Source of the DNA: Siphonodentalium dalli
Taxonomy: Eukaryota; Mollusca; Scaphopoda; Gadilida; Siphonodentaliidae
Length of the DNA: 64,000 nucleotides
Assembly: GCA_032622095.1 (NCBI GenBank)
Contig: CP136069.1
Coordinates: forward strand, 156,725,043-156,789,042
Direction of reading: 5' to 3'
Part shown: positions 52,458 through 63,914 of the stretch, piece after piece
How the letters are laid out: every line of letters starts with the position of its first letter
Numbering within the stretch: the first letter of the stretch is position 1
Made by a program: the position numbers and the translations under genes
Notes under the pieces: model-generated
What the model saw: the letters and a program-made list of their open reading frames with translations, nothing else
Databases searched by the model: none
Told to the model about the DNA's origin: nothing

Positions 52458-52601
52458 TACAGTAATGCCCTAAGTAATCGACCCCTTAACCACAGCAGAA
52501 TTATGGGTAATTTTTCAGGATTTAGTCGGAAATATGGCTTGTTGCCATTCATCGGAAAGCTCTCGGGGGTTAAGGGGTCGATTACTTAGGGCATTACTGT
52601 A
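52458..52601. mobile_element. Foldback MITE CAGTAATGCCC, copy 4 (right arm deleted)
   Basis: TA 52458-52459 and 52600-52601. The left arm is whole and the right arm is reduced to about 40 bp. Confidence 0.85.
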
Positions 52602-53084
52602 CCCTACCCAATCCACTACATCACCTGTGTATTTGCCACAAAATAAAACCAACCGGGAATGATATATTAAAAACAAATATATTTTATTCTAACGCTGATC
52701 ACTAGTGAACCATTTTGCAGAAAAAGAATGCTTTTCAGGGCTACACACATCAACAATTATTGAATGAATATCGAAGCGGACATCGCTAAAAGCCACATGG
52801 TTGATTCTGCCTGGTTACATCGCGTTTACGTTATAAAATAAAAGTTAGCCTTCTCCCTATTTTACTCCCTTCTGATTGTTCTGTCAAGTGCCGGGCGACA
52901 AATCACACTGTCGCCCGCTGAGCAGGGAGACATTGTTTTGGTCAACCGCCTGATGTTTTATTGCTAGAATATCTCCAAGCACACACAGTGCAATAACTCA
53001 GCTATTTCACATGTGTACCATATGCATTAACCTTATATAACCCAAAGGGGTTCGCAAAAACCATAAGTAATGGCAAATCCTAGG
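52602..53084. other. Intergenic stretch
   Basis: No gene. Contains GGGCGACAAATCACACTG and TGTCGCCCGCTGAGC, a short hairpin near 52893-52920. Confidence 0.45.
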
Positions 53085-53610
53085 GTGATACGAAGTTACT
53101 GAAATTATAATCGCGAGAGAAAGCACTCGTACAATGCGATGACTCAGTAGAACATCGTGAATGACAAGGAATTTGTCTTTTGTAATAGGATAACAAAACA
53201 GTTGTCGCCCTTCTTCTCGGGAGACATTGAGATTTGTCACCAACTCAAGAACAGAAGAACATACTTCTATTGCTTATTGCTTTACATTGATGGTGATTAA
53301 ATAAACGGGGATTATCAAAATTCTAACATCTTGACTAACTTATATGAATAGACATCCTCAGCCGATATGAGGTTACTGAAATTATAATTGGGAGAGAAAG
53401 CACTCATACGATGCGATGACTCAGTGCAACATCGTGCATGTGAATGACAAGGAATTTGTCTTTTGTAATCGGATAACAAAACAGTTGCTACCCTTCTTCT
53501 CAGTAGACGTTGAGATTTGTCACCCGCTCGAGAATGGAATGTCTCCCACGGAGCTCGAGAGACATTTCATTCTCGAGCGAGGTGACAAATCTCAACGTCT
53601 GCCTTGACAG
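53085..53610. repeat. Direct duplication followed by a 40-bp-stem hairpin
   Basis: Blocks 53085-53240 and 53365-53525 are diverged copies (GATGACTCAGT(A/G), ATGACAAGGAATTTGTCTTT, GGATAACAAAACAGTTG, GAGATTTGTCACC). The second runs straight into an inverted repeat: AGACGTTGAGATTTGTCACC ... at 53508 and GGTGACAAATCTCAACGTCT ending 53602, with a stem including GCTCGAGAATG. Confidence 0.75.
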
Positions 53611-54038
53611 CTGATGACAACTGTATACTGTTCTGTCTGGTTCTGATTTATGATGAGCTAGACGAAGATCCAGATGTTAGCCACTCAAATAATGATCAGG
53701 AATAATTCATGGTATAACATGTTTTCATGAATGTAGTGAAGTCAGACATAGAAATAAATTGAAATTTTAACAAATTCCTTTACCGTTGGTGGTTGTACGA
53801 AAAAAATTTGGTACAGTTAATTATCCACGCATTTAATTTGATGTTAGGTTTTAAAATTTACAGTACCTGTACAATATCAACAATTATATGCAGTGCCAAT
53901 GACAACAATCTTATTACATTACTTGACCCTTCAAATTGTTAAAAATAGAACCACTACAGATAAAGAATTTAGGTGGAAGTGGGTTCGAACCTATGTTCAG
54001 ACCGATACGCTTCCCGACTCAGTGAAAAGGCTTCCTTT
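53611..54038. other. Intergenic stretch
   Basis: AT-rich. Contains GGTTCGAACC at 53982-53991, a palindromic tRNA B-box-like word without a usable A box or fold. Confidence 0.4.
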
Positions 54039-54949
54039 TTAGCTCAACTTTACAATGTAAAATTTTAGCTATTGTCATGGATTGGAGTCCGTCGTCCCTG
54101 TGTCCATCAACAATTTCCTTTGGCACGCCCTACAGACCACATCATCATCTAATTTTCACCAAACTTCTTAATATGTAGCTTCAGAATGACCTATAGATGG
54201 GAGCTATCAAATTATTCCAAATTTCGATGAAAAACATGCCCACCAGCAGCCATCTTTGATTTCAAATTTGAATCCATCGGCACACCCAACAGCCCATATT
54301 TATGGCCGGATCATTTTTAAATTTTGCAGACACAATTGTGATCACCTGCAGATGGGAACTATCAAATTTGAACTCATATGCATCTTCAGGGTGACCTCTA
54401 GATAGGTGCCTCCCATTTTGACCAAAATTTGTTTTAAAAAAACATGGAATTTACTCTTTGTACGACTAAATCCTTTGGCAGACCCAACAGGCCACATCTC
54501 TCATCTGATCATCACCAAACTTCATATTGATCTTTAGTGTGACATCTAGATGTTAGCCTCCTATTTTGACCGAAATTCTGTTAAAAAACATGGCCGCCAG
54601 CAGCCATCTTGGATTTCAAATTTAAATCAATCTTGCACCCCGCATTAAATGGAGAATTTATTTGAAAATATACAGGCATGTTTAGAATCACCTCTAGATG
54701 GGAGCTATCAAAATATGAACAATTTTCACTGAAAAACATGGCCACCGGCAACCATCTTGGATTTTACTCTTTGCATGACTAAACCCTACAGTCCACATCC
54801 CTCATCTGATGATCACCAAACTTCATGGATCTTTGGGGGCGACCTCTAGATGGGAGCCTCCTATTTCGACCTTCTTTATCATTCTATTCATTGTTCAACA
54901 AATCATAAACTCCTTCCCAAGTAGAGCTATAGTGTCATTGACACTTTCA
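54039..54949 (-). mobile_element. Pearl/HINE-like element, copy C (minus, both ends)
   Basis: On the reverse strand it starts TGAAAGTGTCAATGACACTA then TAGCTC, has about five tandem units (CATGGCCGCCAGCAGCCATC in plus reading) and ends CAATAGCT ... GTAAAGTTGAGCTAA. Both termini match copies A and B. Confidence 0.78.
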
Positions 54950-55165
54950 TTAAGGATGTAGCTGATGTGGTTGGGTCATGGATAAGATCATCGCAGTCTG
55001 GGCTAGACGAGGTTGGTGCAGGTTCGAACCCCAGCATGGGCCAAATTGGGACCTATTTTCAGATTTATCTGGTTTGAGGGACATCTCAATGTGCAATTCA
55101 CGCTACTGCCCAGCGGCGATAACCACGCCTGCCATAAATTGCCAGACTGAATTATAGCAGGTTAG
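54950..55165 (+). repeat. tRNA-derived SINE-like sequence
   Basis: TAGCTGATGTGG at 54959-54970 fits a Pol III A box and GGTTCGAACC at 55021-55030 is a perfect B box, spaced as in a tRNA. The body continues with no coding content. It starts right at the terminus of the preceding element. No CCA-ready acceptor stem, so not a functional tRNA. Confidence 0.5.
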
Positions 55166-57148
55166 ACATCACACGCCGATATGTCTGACAACAAGGAACG
55201 ACGTGTTTCAAATTTGGTGGACTTCCCACCAGATTTCGCTGGATTGTTCTTCAATTCGACTGGCACTTCATTGAAATCGCGACAGCATGTATACAAGTAC
55301 TTTAGTGAAGGCTACATACATTCAGTTTCAATGTATTACCACCGGCAAATTACCACCGAAGAATGATGAAAAATTAACCTGCACATGGCGTCGATTTTGA
55401 GATAAATTGTTCGATAATTTCGGATATTAACTGTTCTTGTCAAGCTGGATATGTAACACATAATAAATATTCAATGTTATTATAATATATCTCTTCACAA
55501 TAGACACACGATCTATCAATTTATCGATGGTGTACCATACAATTTCCCTGTTTCGATAAAAATTCGAGGACATGTATGTTTTCATCCGTTGTAGTAAGTT
55601 TTTTGTACTTTTTCGAAGATGCACCATACTGATATCAAAAAGTGTTCCATGTTATAATTGATTTTTTTTTCTTCTGGATAACTGATTGTTTTTTTCTGGA
55701 TAATGATACATATTCTAATAGATGGGCAATATTGAATCCTATACTGGACTTATGTTCGTGAACGTATTGATCATTAACTCCTTAGTCACTAATTTAGAAT
55801 TTGAAAATACCACGCCTATACAGAAAGTGGGGGCAATGCCATACACATAGGTTCCAATAAATACGGCATATATTGCTATATAGTGTTTATATATGTCCTA
55901 GAATATAGGGACTGTTTGCCGTGTGTATGGAGCCTCTGTATGTTGTATTTTGTAATAAATTTCCCACAATGACGTAGAGCAGACCACCCTATTACCAAGA
56001 AGGGCGTTATGGAACAGCATATGTACAATATATAATAACCCTTTTATTTCAGACAAAAAGAACGCCCTTATCCCTGCCACGTGGGTGTGTATGGGCTATA
56101 TCAAAACGTGGCTTATATATCTAAGGAATTAATAAAGACATCTAAATTTAAAAAAAATGTTATAATAACAATTAATAATCTTCATAATTGGCACATTACG
56201 CGTATAGAACAAACATGTTTCCGTATATTGAGAAATTATTTTTCATATCACAGTTCCCTAGTATTCCATTGGTCTGTCATAATGTGTGTGTATGTAAGTC
56301 CACGTATAAATGCCATAAATACCATTTATTAACAAAATATACTAATAAATGCTGTATAATGTACCAAATGTAACCATCACAAATCCGAAAGCTATCAGGA
56401 AGAGGCGCCCTAATCAGCCAGTATTAATCGACAACAGGTGAATTTAACAGGTGCTGTCATATACTTTGGCCATTTTAGTGTCCCTCGTTCCCCAAACAAA
56501 TCATCCCTTGGAGATTATAACAATATGTGGTCCATTATCTCAAATGTGTACATAGTTTGATTTGATAGTGTTAACTAATTAGCTTATCTAGCACTTCCTA
56601 ATCCCCTCACCATATTTCCATTTGTCACCTCTCTGGCTCAGCGTGACATTCCAACTTTCATAATTTACTAACCCATAGGGCGAAGCTTTCGCATACGGTT
56701 ACTGTTATATTATTATATTGTATCAACTTACAGCAGGGTTTGTGTTTTGGGGGCTAAATTTAGTCATCTTACATGAAACCAATACTCTTTTATACAAAAC
56801 AAAATCAAAGCGAAATCGAGTAAGCCGATAAATGAGTCTTTTTGTCTAACCTCCTCTTCGCAGAAGCGACCGCTGCCTCAGGCTGTATAATGCAATTATC
56901 TCATTGGCTCACACAGCTAATTGCGGTAGGGTCAATTACAATCGACACATGACCATTTCGATAAGAAATGAGAATTTGTTCACACTTGCTGAGTTAAGCA
57001 CATATGAAGCAATAAACACTCATACTGAGTCCGTGCCTCCATAACTCTGATATAATAGTTATATATAATTATTGTTGTTAGATATGACTATTGGTGATGA
57101 ATGAATCTGATGAAGAGAGATAACTCAATTCACAACAAAACATTCATT
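55166..57148. other. Intergenic, about 2 kb without recognised genes
   Basis: Short ORFs at 55181 and 56081 have no family features. AT-rich. AAGGGCGTTATGG at 56001 and AACGCCCTT at 56070 form a loose inverted pair. Confidence 0.4.
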
Positions 57149-57208
57149 TTAACCCTTTCATGATAGGAGCTGCATTGATGCAGCATTAAAGATCCTGTGC
57201 CAGTGAAT
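57149..57208. mobile_element. TTAA palindromic MITE, left-end fragment
   Basis: TTAACCCTTTCATGATAGGA then GCATTAAAGATCCTGTGCCA; ends before the hairpin. Confidence 0.65.
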
Positions 57209-57851
57209 CCAAGTCGCAACTCTTTAACGATAATTACGAAGTGAATTGGGAGTATACGAAATATGCGTGATGCCGGTTTGACCAATCAACGATCAACATT
57301 CTCAGTGCATACTCGCCAATAGATCATTGAGTTCATTTTCAATGCAAAAGTAATTTGAAGTTATTGCAGACATGTTGGAATAGAATGGCATGTTGGATTC
57401 AAATATTCGATTGATTTGTGCAGATCAACATTAGATCTGTTAATACATTCTGCACAAAAGGTGGGTTTTTTTTTATCAATAAATATTGATTTTGAAATGG
57501 TATATTTTCTCGTCTGCTAAAGAGGGACCCATCTGCCAGTGCTCTGTGAATATTTAGTTCAGCATCTATTTTCGAAGTTTTTGAACAGTTTATCCTAGAA
57601 TTGTGTATTATAATTGGAAAGTATAGTTTTTACTTGATCGATTGGCATTAGAATTTTAAGAATCGGTTCAGGCATTGGCGAATTATGGCTGAGTGAGGAT
57701 GTATCTGAAATAGTAAACTCACTTGTTATGTATGTATTGTATATAACATCTTATGTAGTGAGAAACAGAGAGCATTTTATATGTTTAACCTCAGCAACTA
57801 GTATTAGTCTGGGAGCTGATAGGGTACCCCTGCATGTGCCCCCCTCCCCCA
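57209..57851. other. Intergenic stretch
   Basis: No features recognised. Confidence 0.4.
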
Positions 57852-58091
57852 GGATTTAAAACAAGATGGCCGCTGGTGGCCATGTTTTTTTTTCCCGAAT
57901 GACCCCAAAATGACTCGTTCGCATCTGCATGTCAATGTCAACAGCTATGACAAATTTTATAATGATCCGACCAAAGGTACAACCTATAGACCGTGCTAAA
58001 GGAAATTGTTGACGAATCACGCACGCACATACAGACGACGGATACCAAGCCATGGCAATAGCTCAAACTTTACAAAGTACAGTTGAGCTAA
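57852..58091 (+). mobile_element. Pearl/HINE-like element, copy E (right end only)
   Basis: One tandem unit (ACAAGATGGCCGCTGGTGGC, CATGTTTTTTTTTCCC) followed by AGGAAATTGTTGACG and the terminal hairpin ending ACAGTTGAGCTAA. 5' truncated. Confidence 0.75.
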
Positions 58092-58960
58092 AAAGTGACT
58101 GTGTAGACAACAGACAAGATGACTCCAAAATGGCCACCGTTTTTTTTAGAAAGGAACTGAGTCAGTTTGATGCAAATTATAGTGAGAAAATCTTGTCAGA
58201 TGTATACAAATATATATATTTTTGTGAAGCTAAGATATAATGCCACATTTTTAGGGTGAAATTGTGACTCAGTCCAAGATGGCCACCAAAATGGCAACTG
58301 GAAGTGGAAAATTTGACGTTTTTGTTTTTCACTCATATCAGCTATATAAATTTTTGCTGTTTGGAACTGGTGACTGACTTTATTTTGTATTTTTCATGTT
58401 AACTGATAATTGGAGCAATGACATATGCTATGCATGGGGCCCAACCCCTTCAGATCCCTCAGAAATTTGAGTTTACAGAACGCAGTATAAATTTCACCAA
58501 AAATCACAATTGGATTCTATTCATATTTCAACAATAAATGAGCAGAACTGTGCAATGTTAGTGAGGCAAACCATTACTTATGAATATTCCAACTCAATGG
58601 CACCAAAATTGTGACTTTGGTTCAAAATGGTGGCCGAATTGTGGAAAATGGTAAATATTGCCTGCAATCGCTTACAAGATGTGGTTGCTGAAAATAATTG
58701 ATAAATTGTTATTACTGAAACCACTGACATTACCAGAGTATTGGATTTTTCTATCACAAACTTGACATTAAAACTGAAAAAAATCACTTTTCAGATTTGG
58801 ACCATTTTTTTCATGTAAAATATAACTATCTTTGGGATCAAAGGTGCTTATTATTTTGATCTGTCTTAAATATTTCACACTGCTGAGTTGTTAGACAAAA
58901 TTACTCAAGATGGCTTGCAAAATGGCAAACAGATTTGGTAAAAATTTACTTAAAAATTAC
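58092..58960. other. Intergenic with dispersed AAGATGGCCACC words
   Basis: CCAAAATGGCCACC, CCAAGATGGCCACCAAAATG and AAGATGGCTTGCAAAATGGC recur at irregular spacing, suggesting an old dispersed repeat related in style to the tandem units. No gene. Confidence 0.4.
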
Positions 58961-59462
58961 TTAAAGGTACGGTTGGCCTTGGCGGTGGGTATCCTGTGAA
59001 AATATTTCCACCCGTCAAAAACCGCCACAAACAGAAAGAACATCAACATGTAGACAGACTTTGTCCGTATACAAATAAGAAATATCGCATAAACAGTATG
59101 TTATTGTCAAACGTTTGACCATTGTTATGTAAACAAAAGCATAAAAAGTTACTTTTCTGGTGTTTGTTTATATTATGATGGTAAACATAAAGAGCGTTCT
59201 ACGTTGGTGAATTCCTGATATGGAACTAATAAAGAGCGTTTATGCCATTTGTGTGTGATTAGCCAGTAGCATTGTGCTGTCTTCTGTAACACAATCAGAT
59301 TCTTGCTTAGGTAAAATATAGTAGGTCTTTATGATAACATGCTGTTTACGTGATGGTCATGGTATATATGAACGAAACTGTATGCGTTTTAATGTTTTTC
59401 TGTTTACGGTGATTAGAACAAATATGAATATTTTCGACAACTAAGGCCGCACGTGCCTTTAA
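58961..59462. mobile_element. TTAA-flanked MITE AAGGTACGGTTGGCCTT
   Basis: TTAA at 58961-58964 and 59459-59462. Ends AGGTACGGTTGGCCTTGGCG and AAGGCCGCACGTGCCT. No ORF. Confidence 0.65.
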
Positions 59463-59719
59463 TCAACTGACAACTAAATATTATATTCCGGTTGTCGCAG
59501 TACCTTATGAAGCATGACAAATTAATTTTAAATGTAGTATGGAATTTTGCCAAAAACATCTTTTGGGATTCTGGCTGTGTTTTTGAATGGGCAGAATGTT
59601 GAAACGGAGCGGGATCATATTATGTGGCTAATCTAGCCCATTAACATCAAAATTCTGGCCATTGGCATAAAAATTTATCAACTTAAAAACTATTGTCAGG
59701 AAAACCATTTCCTCCATTG

Positions 59720-60125
59720 TGCATATAAAACACCATCAAGATGGAGAACATTACCTCCCTGTCAATTCACATATCATTGAGTTATTGTGTACACATGTAG
59801 AACCCACCCATGACCAAACAGTCACTCCATGTATACATGAACACCACATAAATGACCATGTGTTACTCGCTTTATATACATACAGCTCACCCATGACCTT
59901 ACAGCCACACTTTGGTATACCCGTACACCACACAAATGACATGAGTAACATGAGTAACCATGCAGGCAGACCAGGTATACTACTACACCTCACAAATGAT
60001 CATATAGTCATCTCTGTTTACCTATTCACCACACTCATGATCATACAGTCACTTCTTGTATACCTATTCACCTCAACATTGGACATAGTCACTCCATATA
60101 TATATTTGCCACATCCATGACCACA
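59720..60125. repeat. Degenerate tandem repeat, CAC/ATGA rich
   Basis: Repeats of TGACCATACAGTCACT(C/T), GTATACCTATTCACC and CACACAAATGA at roughly 45-60 bp spacing. It gives false ORFs on both strands. Confidence 0.6.
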
Positions 60126-60860
60126 TCGGACTATGACCAAATTTGAACTTGGCCTGCGTCTTCTCAAATGTGAACCACACACCAATATCAAGAAATAATG
60201 TTGAATATTGCTCATGTTACCATGTGGACAACACGAAAAGAGCTCTTTCTGACCCAAATTCAACCCAAATTTTTTTCAACCCAAAAACAGCAATTTCTAA
60301 GTCGAAAAAGAGGCATAACTCCATCAAAAATCATCAGACCATGACCACATTCGAACTTGGCCTGCATCTAGAATCAGAATTTGAACCAGGTACGAAATAT
60401 CAATTATGTTGAATATTGATCAAGTTATAAGCGGACAAGGATGAATGGACGGTGCATGGACATGCTGATTATAATAGTCCTCCAAAATCTTTTGGGGGAC
60501 AAAAAAAGGGCCATAAGTCATGTAACAATAATTGGATGGAACCCATATTCGAACTTGGCTTGTAGTTTTAGCTGGGAAACACCAATACCAGCTTTGGTTC
60601 AGATCAAATAATCCAAATTGGGGGTATCGGTCGGAAACCAAAATGTTTTGAAAGCGGCAAAATTCTAAGTCGAAAAAGGGCCGTAACTCATGTAAAAATA
60701 ATTGGACGGAACCCATATTCGAACTTGGCCTGTATTTTTAGCTGGGAAATACACATACCAACTTTGGTTCAGATCAAATAATCCAAACTGGAGTTATTGA
60801 TCGGAAGCCAAAAAATGTTAACGGGTGAACAGAGAGACAGATGGCTAGACAGGTGGCCAG
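60126..60860 (+). repeat. Dispersed repeat with about 170-bp internal units
   Basis: AATAATTGGA(T/C)GGAACCCA, ATTCGAACTTGGC(T/C)TGTA, TTTGGTTCAGATCAAATAAT recur 170 bp apart (60527 and 60697), with an earlier diverged unit at 60330-60400. It ends GACAGATGGCTAGACAGG. Same style as the AGCTCACCTGAG family but different sequence. Confidence 0.6.
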
Positions 60861-60943
60861 ACAGACTGATTACATAATACAACCTTTTGTTCAAGAAGTA
60901 ACTAAAAAACAATACTAATTCAAGAATATAGATACTTCTCAAA

Positions 60944-61079
60944 AGATGAGGCCAAAGCAGAATGAGGTCCCAGAGGGTAAATTTGGTGATGTTAGTTCGC
61001 TGTACAGGATAGCATCACTAAATTCACCCTCTGAGGACCACATTCTGCAAATGACAGATACAATATTGGCAGGCTTGAG
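60944..61079. mobile_element. Double-hairpin MITE, single-hairpin fragment
   Basis: AGATGAGGCCAAAGCAGAAT, one hairpin, then CATTCTGCAAATGACAGATA and TTGGCAGGCTTG. Confidence 0.7.
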
Positions 61080-61214
61080 TGGTAACCCAAGTAGACACCC
61101 TTATTATGGGATGCAATATTCTGAAGATCATATTCAGACTGAAATATTTGAACTTACTACACGATTAGCAGGATTTGTTGATAAATTACTAACAGTTTTG
61201 TTTACATAACAATG

Positions 61215-62229
61215 GTTTGAACCACAAGTCCCCTGATGTGACAACACGACCACGAGTATATACATTAATACAAGGTTTATACCTATCGGACCTATATTGA
61301 GCACAGACTCACTTGTGATCAAAATTCATCAATATCCCCCTTGCATAAGATGATACCACATACCCAGTTCTTTAGATCATATTCGCACCTTTAATTTGGT
61401 GTATCTCCCACATCGATACATGTAAGATCACCAAAGATATATATGGATATGTGCACACTTACGAAACCAGACATACCCTTGAACATGTTCCCATAAAAAA
61501 AAAGCATACTGCTGCAGAATTCCACTTGTCACAATGATTCACCCAAACTCCATACAGCGCCCTCTACGTTATCACTGCGATATAGCACTGCCACAAGGAT
61601 GGTACTTTGCAGACGATAAATCTATTTTTACATATCGTCGCGGAACTGTATTTAGTCACCTATTATCTTGTTTTGACCACCAAATTTGTTTTAAAGTTTG
61701 CAATAATGGTAATTCTTTCGGTATTGATAAGAACAATATGAATGGAGCCGGACATAGACAATTTTAATCCTAAAACATAAGAACTAAAAACACCTAAGAA
61801 ATCCTTACAAATTAATGTCCTTATGGCAGTGGTATCTCAGCGGAGCAATGGGAGATAACTCTGCCTGGAATTTGTGATTCACCATGCAGTGGTCCTGTCT
61901 GCGTGACCCCAGCAGAGTAAATTCTGCAGTGCCACTATGCTTTATTTGATGGGAATCTGTTCAAGGGTTTGTTCTGTTTCGAAAGTGTGCACATATTCAT
62001 ATATATCTTTGGTGATATAAAACGTATCGATGCGGGAGATGCATCAAATTAAAGGTGCAAATATGGTCTCAAAAACTGGGTATATGGCATTATCTTATGC
62101 ACTGGGGATATTGATGAATTTTGATAGGAAGTGAGTCTATTCTCAATATAGGTCCAATAGATATAAATCTTGTATTAATGTATATACTCATGGTAGTGTT
62201 GTCGCACCAGGGGACCTGTGGTTTGAACA
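61215..62229. mobile_element. 1.0-kb element with about 250-bp inverted arms
   Basis: Left arm 61215-61465 and right arm 61985-62229 are inverted copies: GGTTTGAACCACAAGTCCCC against GGGGACCTGTGGTTTGAAC; GGTGTATCTCCCACATCGAT against ATCGATGCGGGAGATGCATC; ATCACCAAAGATATATATGG against ATATATATCTTTGGTGAT. The 520-bp centre has one 77-codon open frame at 61534-61767 with no recognised motif. Confidence 0.78.
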
Positions 62230-62262
62230 TGCAAAAATTTGCTATTGGAGAACTATCAATAA

Positions 62263-63914
62263 TGAAAGTGTCAATGACACTGTAGCTCAACTTAATAGGT
62301 AGGGGAATAATTTAATGGTTGACAGTAAATGGAGGAATAGGAAAGGTGCTAATTGAAATGTCTAACCTGCGCCAAAGGATTTAGTGATGCAAAGAGTAAA
62401 ATACATGATGGCTGCTGGTGGCCAATTGACCCCAAAAGGACTCGTTCCCATCTACGTATAATTGTTAACATCCATGACAAATTTTATGAAGATCTGACCA
62501 AAGCTACGACCTACAAATTTCATGATGATCAGACGAACAGTACGACATGTAGACCGCGCCAATGGATTGAATTTTGAAATCCAAGATGGCTGCTGGCAGC
62601 CATGTTTTTTGGCCGAATGACCCCACAATGATTCGTTCCCATCTACATGTCAATGCCAACATTCATGACAAATTTCATAAAGATTAGACCAAAGGTACAA
62701 CCTGTAGCCCGTGCCAAAGGATTTAGACATGCAAAGAGTAAAATCCAAGATGGCTGCTGGCGGCCATGTTTTTTGGCCGAACGACTCCAAAATCACTCGT
62801 TCCCATCTACTTGTCAGTGTTAACATCCATGACAAATTTAATAAAGATCAGACCAAAGGTATGACCTGTAGCCCACGCCAAAGGATTTAGTCATGCAAAG
62901 AGTAAAATGCTGGTGGCCATGTTTTTTGACCGAATGACCCCAAAACGACTCGTTCCCATCTACATGTCATTGTTATAATTCATGACAAATTTCATGACCA
63001 TCTGACCAAAGCTACGACCTGTAGCCCGCACCAAAGGATTTAGTCATGCAAAGAGAAAAATCCAAGATGGCTGCTGGCGGCCATGTTTTTTTACCGAATG
63101 ACCCCAAAACGACTCGTCCCATCTACATGTCATTGTTATCATTCATGACAAATTTCATGATGATCAGACGAACAGTACGACCTGTAGCCCGCGCCAATGG
63201 ATTGAATTTTGATATCCAAGATGGCCGCCAGCGGCCATGTTTTTTGGCCGAATGACCCCACAATGATTCGTTCCCATCTACATGTCAATGTCAACTTTCA
63301 TGACAAATTTTATAAAGATTAGACCAAAGGCAACCTATAGCCCACGCCAAAGGATTTAGTCATGCAAGTAGTAAAATCCAAGATGGCTGCTGGCGGCCAT
63401 GTTTTTTGGCCGAACGACTCCAAAATCACTCGTTCCCATCTACATGTCAGTGTTAACATCCATGACAAATTTCATAAACTTCCGACCAACACAACGACCT
63501 GTAGCCCGCGCCAAAGGATTTAGTCATGCAAAGAGTAAAATCCAAGATGGCTGCTGGCAGCCATGTTTTTTGGCCTAACAACCCCAAAATCACTCGTTCC
63601 CATCTACATGTCATTATTAACATCAATGACAAATTTCATGATGATCAGACGAACAGTACGACCTGTAGCCCGCGCCAATGGATTGAATCTTGAAATCCAA
63701 GATGGCTGCCAGCGGCCATGTTTTTTGGCCGAATGACCCCAAAATGACTCGTTTCCATCTACATGTCAATGTCAACATTCATGACAAATTTCATAAAGAT
63801 CAGACCAAAGGTACGACCTGTAGCCCGCGCCAAAGGAAATTGTTGACTGACACACGCACACACGGACGCCAAACCATGGCAATAGCTCAAACTTACAAAA
63901 GTAAGTTGAGCTAA
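62263..63914 (+). mobile_element. Pearl/HINE-like element, copy B
   Basis: Starts TGAAAGTGTCAATGACACTG, TAGCTCAACTTA, GGGGAATAATTTAATGGT as copy A does. About nine tandem units of roughly 160 bp follow. It ends AGCTCAAACTTACAAAAGTA then AGTTGAGCTAA. Nearly identical ends to copy A indicate the same family and fairly recent activity. Confidence 0.85.

Noticed and set aside
53982-53991. tRNA gene on the minus strand around GGTTCGAACC
   Set aside because: No matching A box, anticodon arm or acceptor stem; the word is a palindrome and can appear by chance or from a worn SINE.
59719-60412. Overlapping 80-130-codon frames on both strands
   Set aside because: They follow a degenerate tandem repeat and a dispersed repeat; composition is driven by the repeat units.
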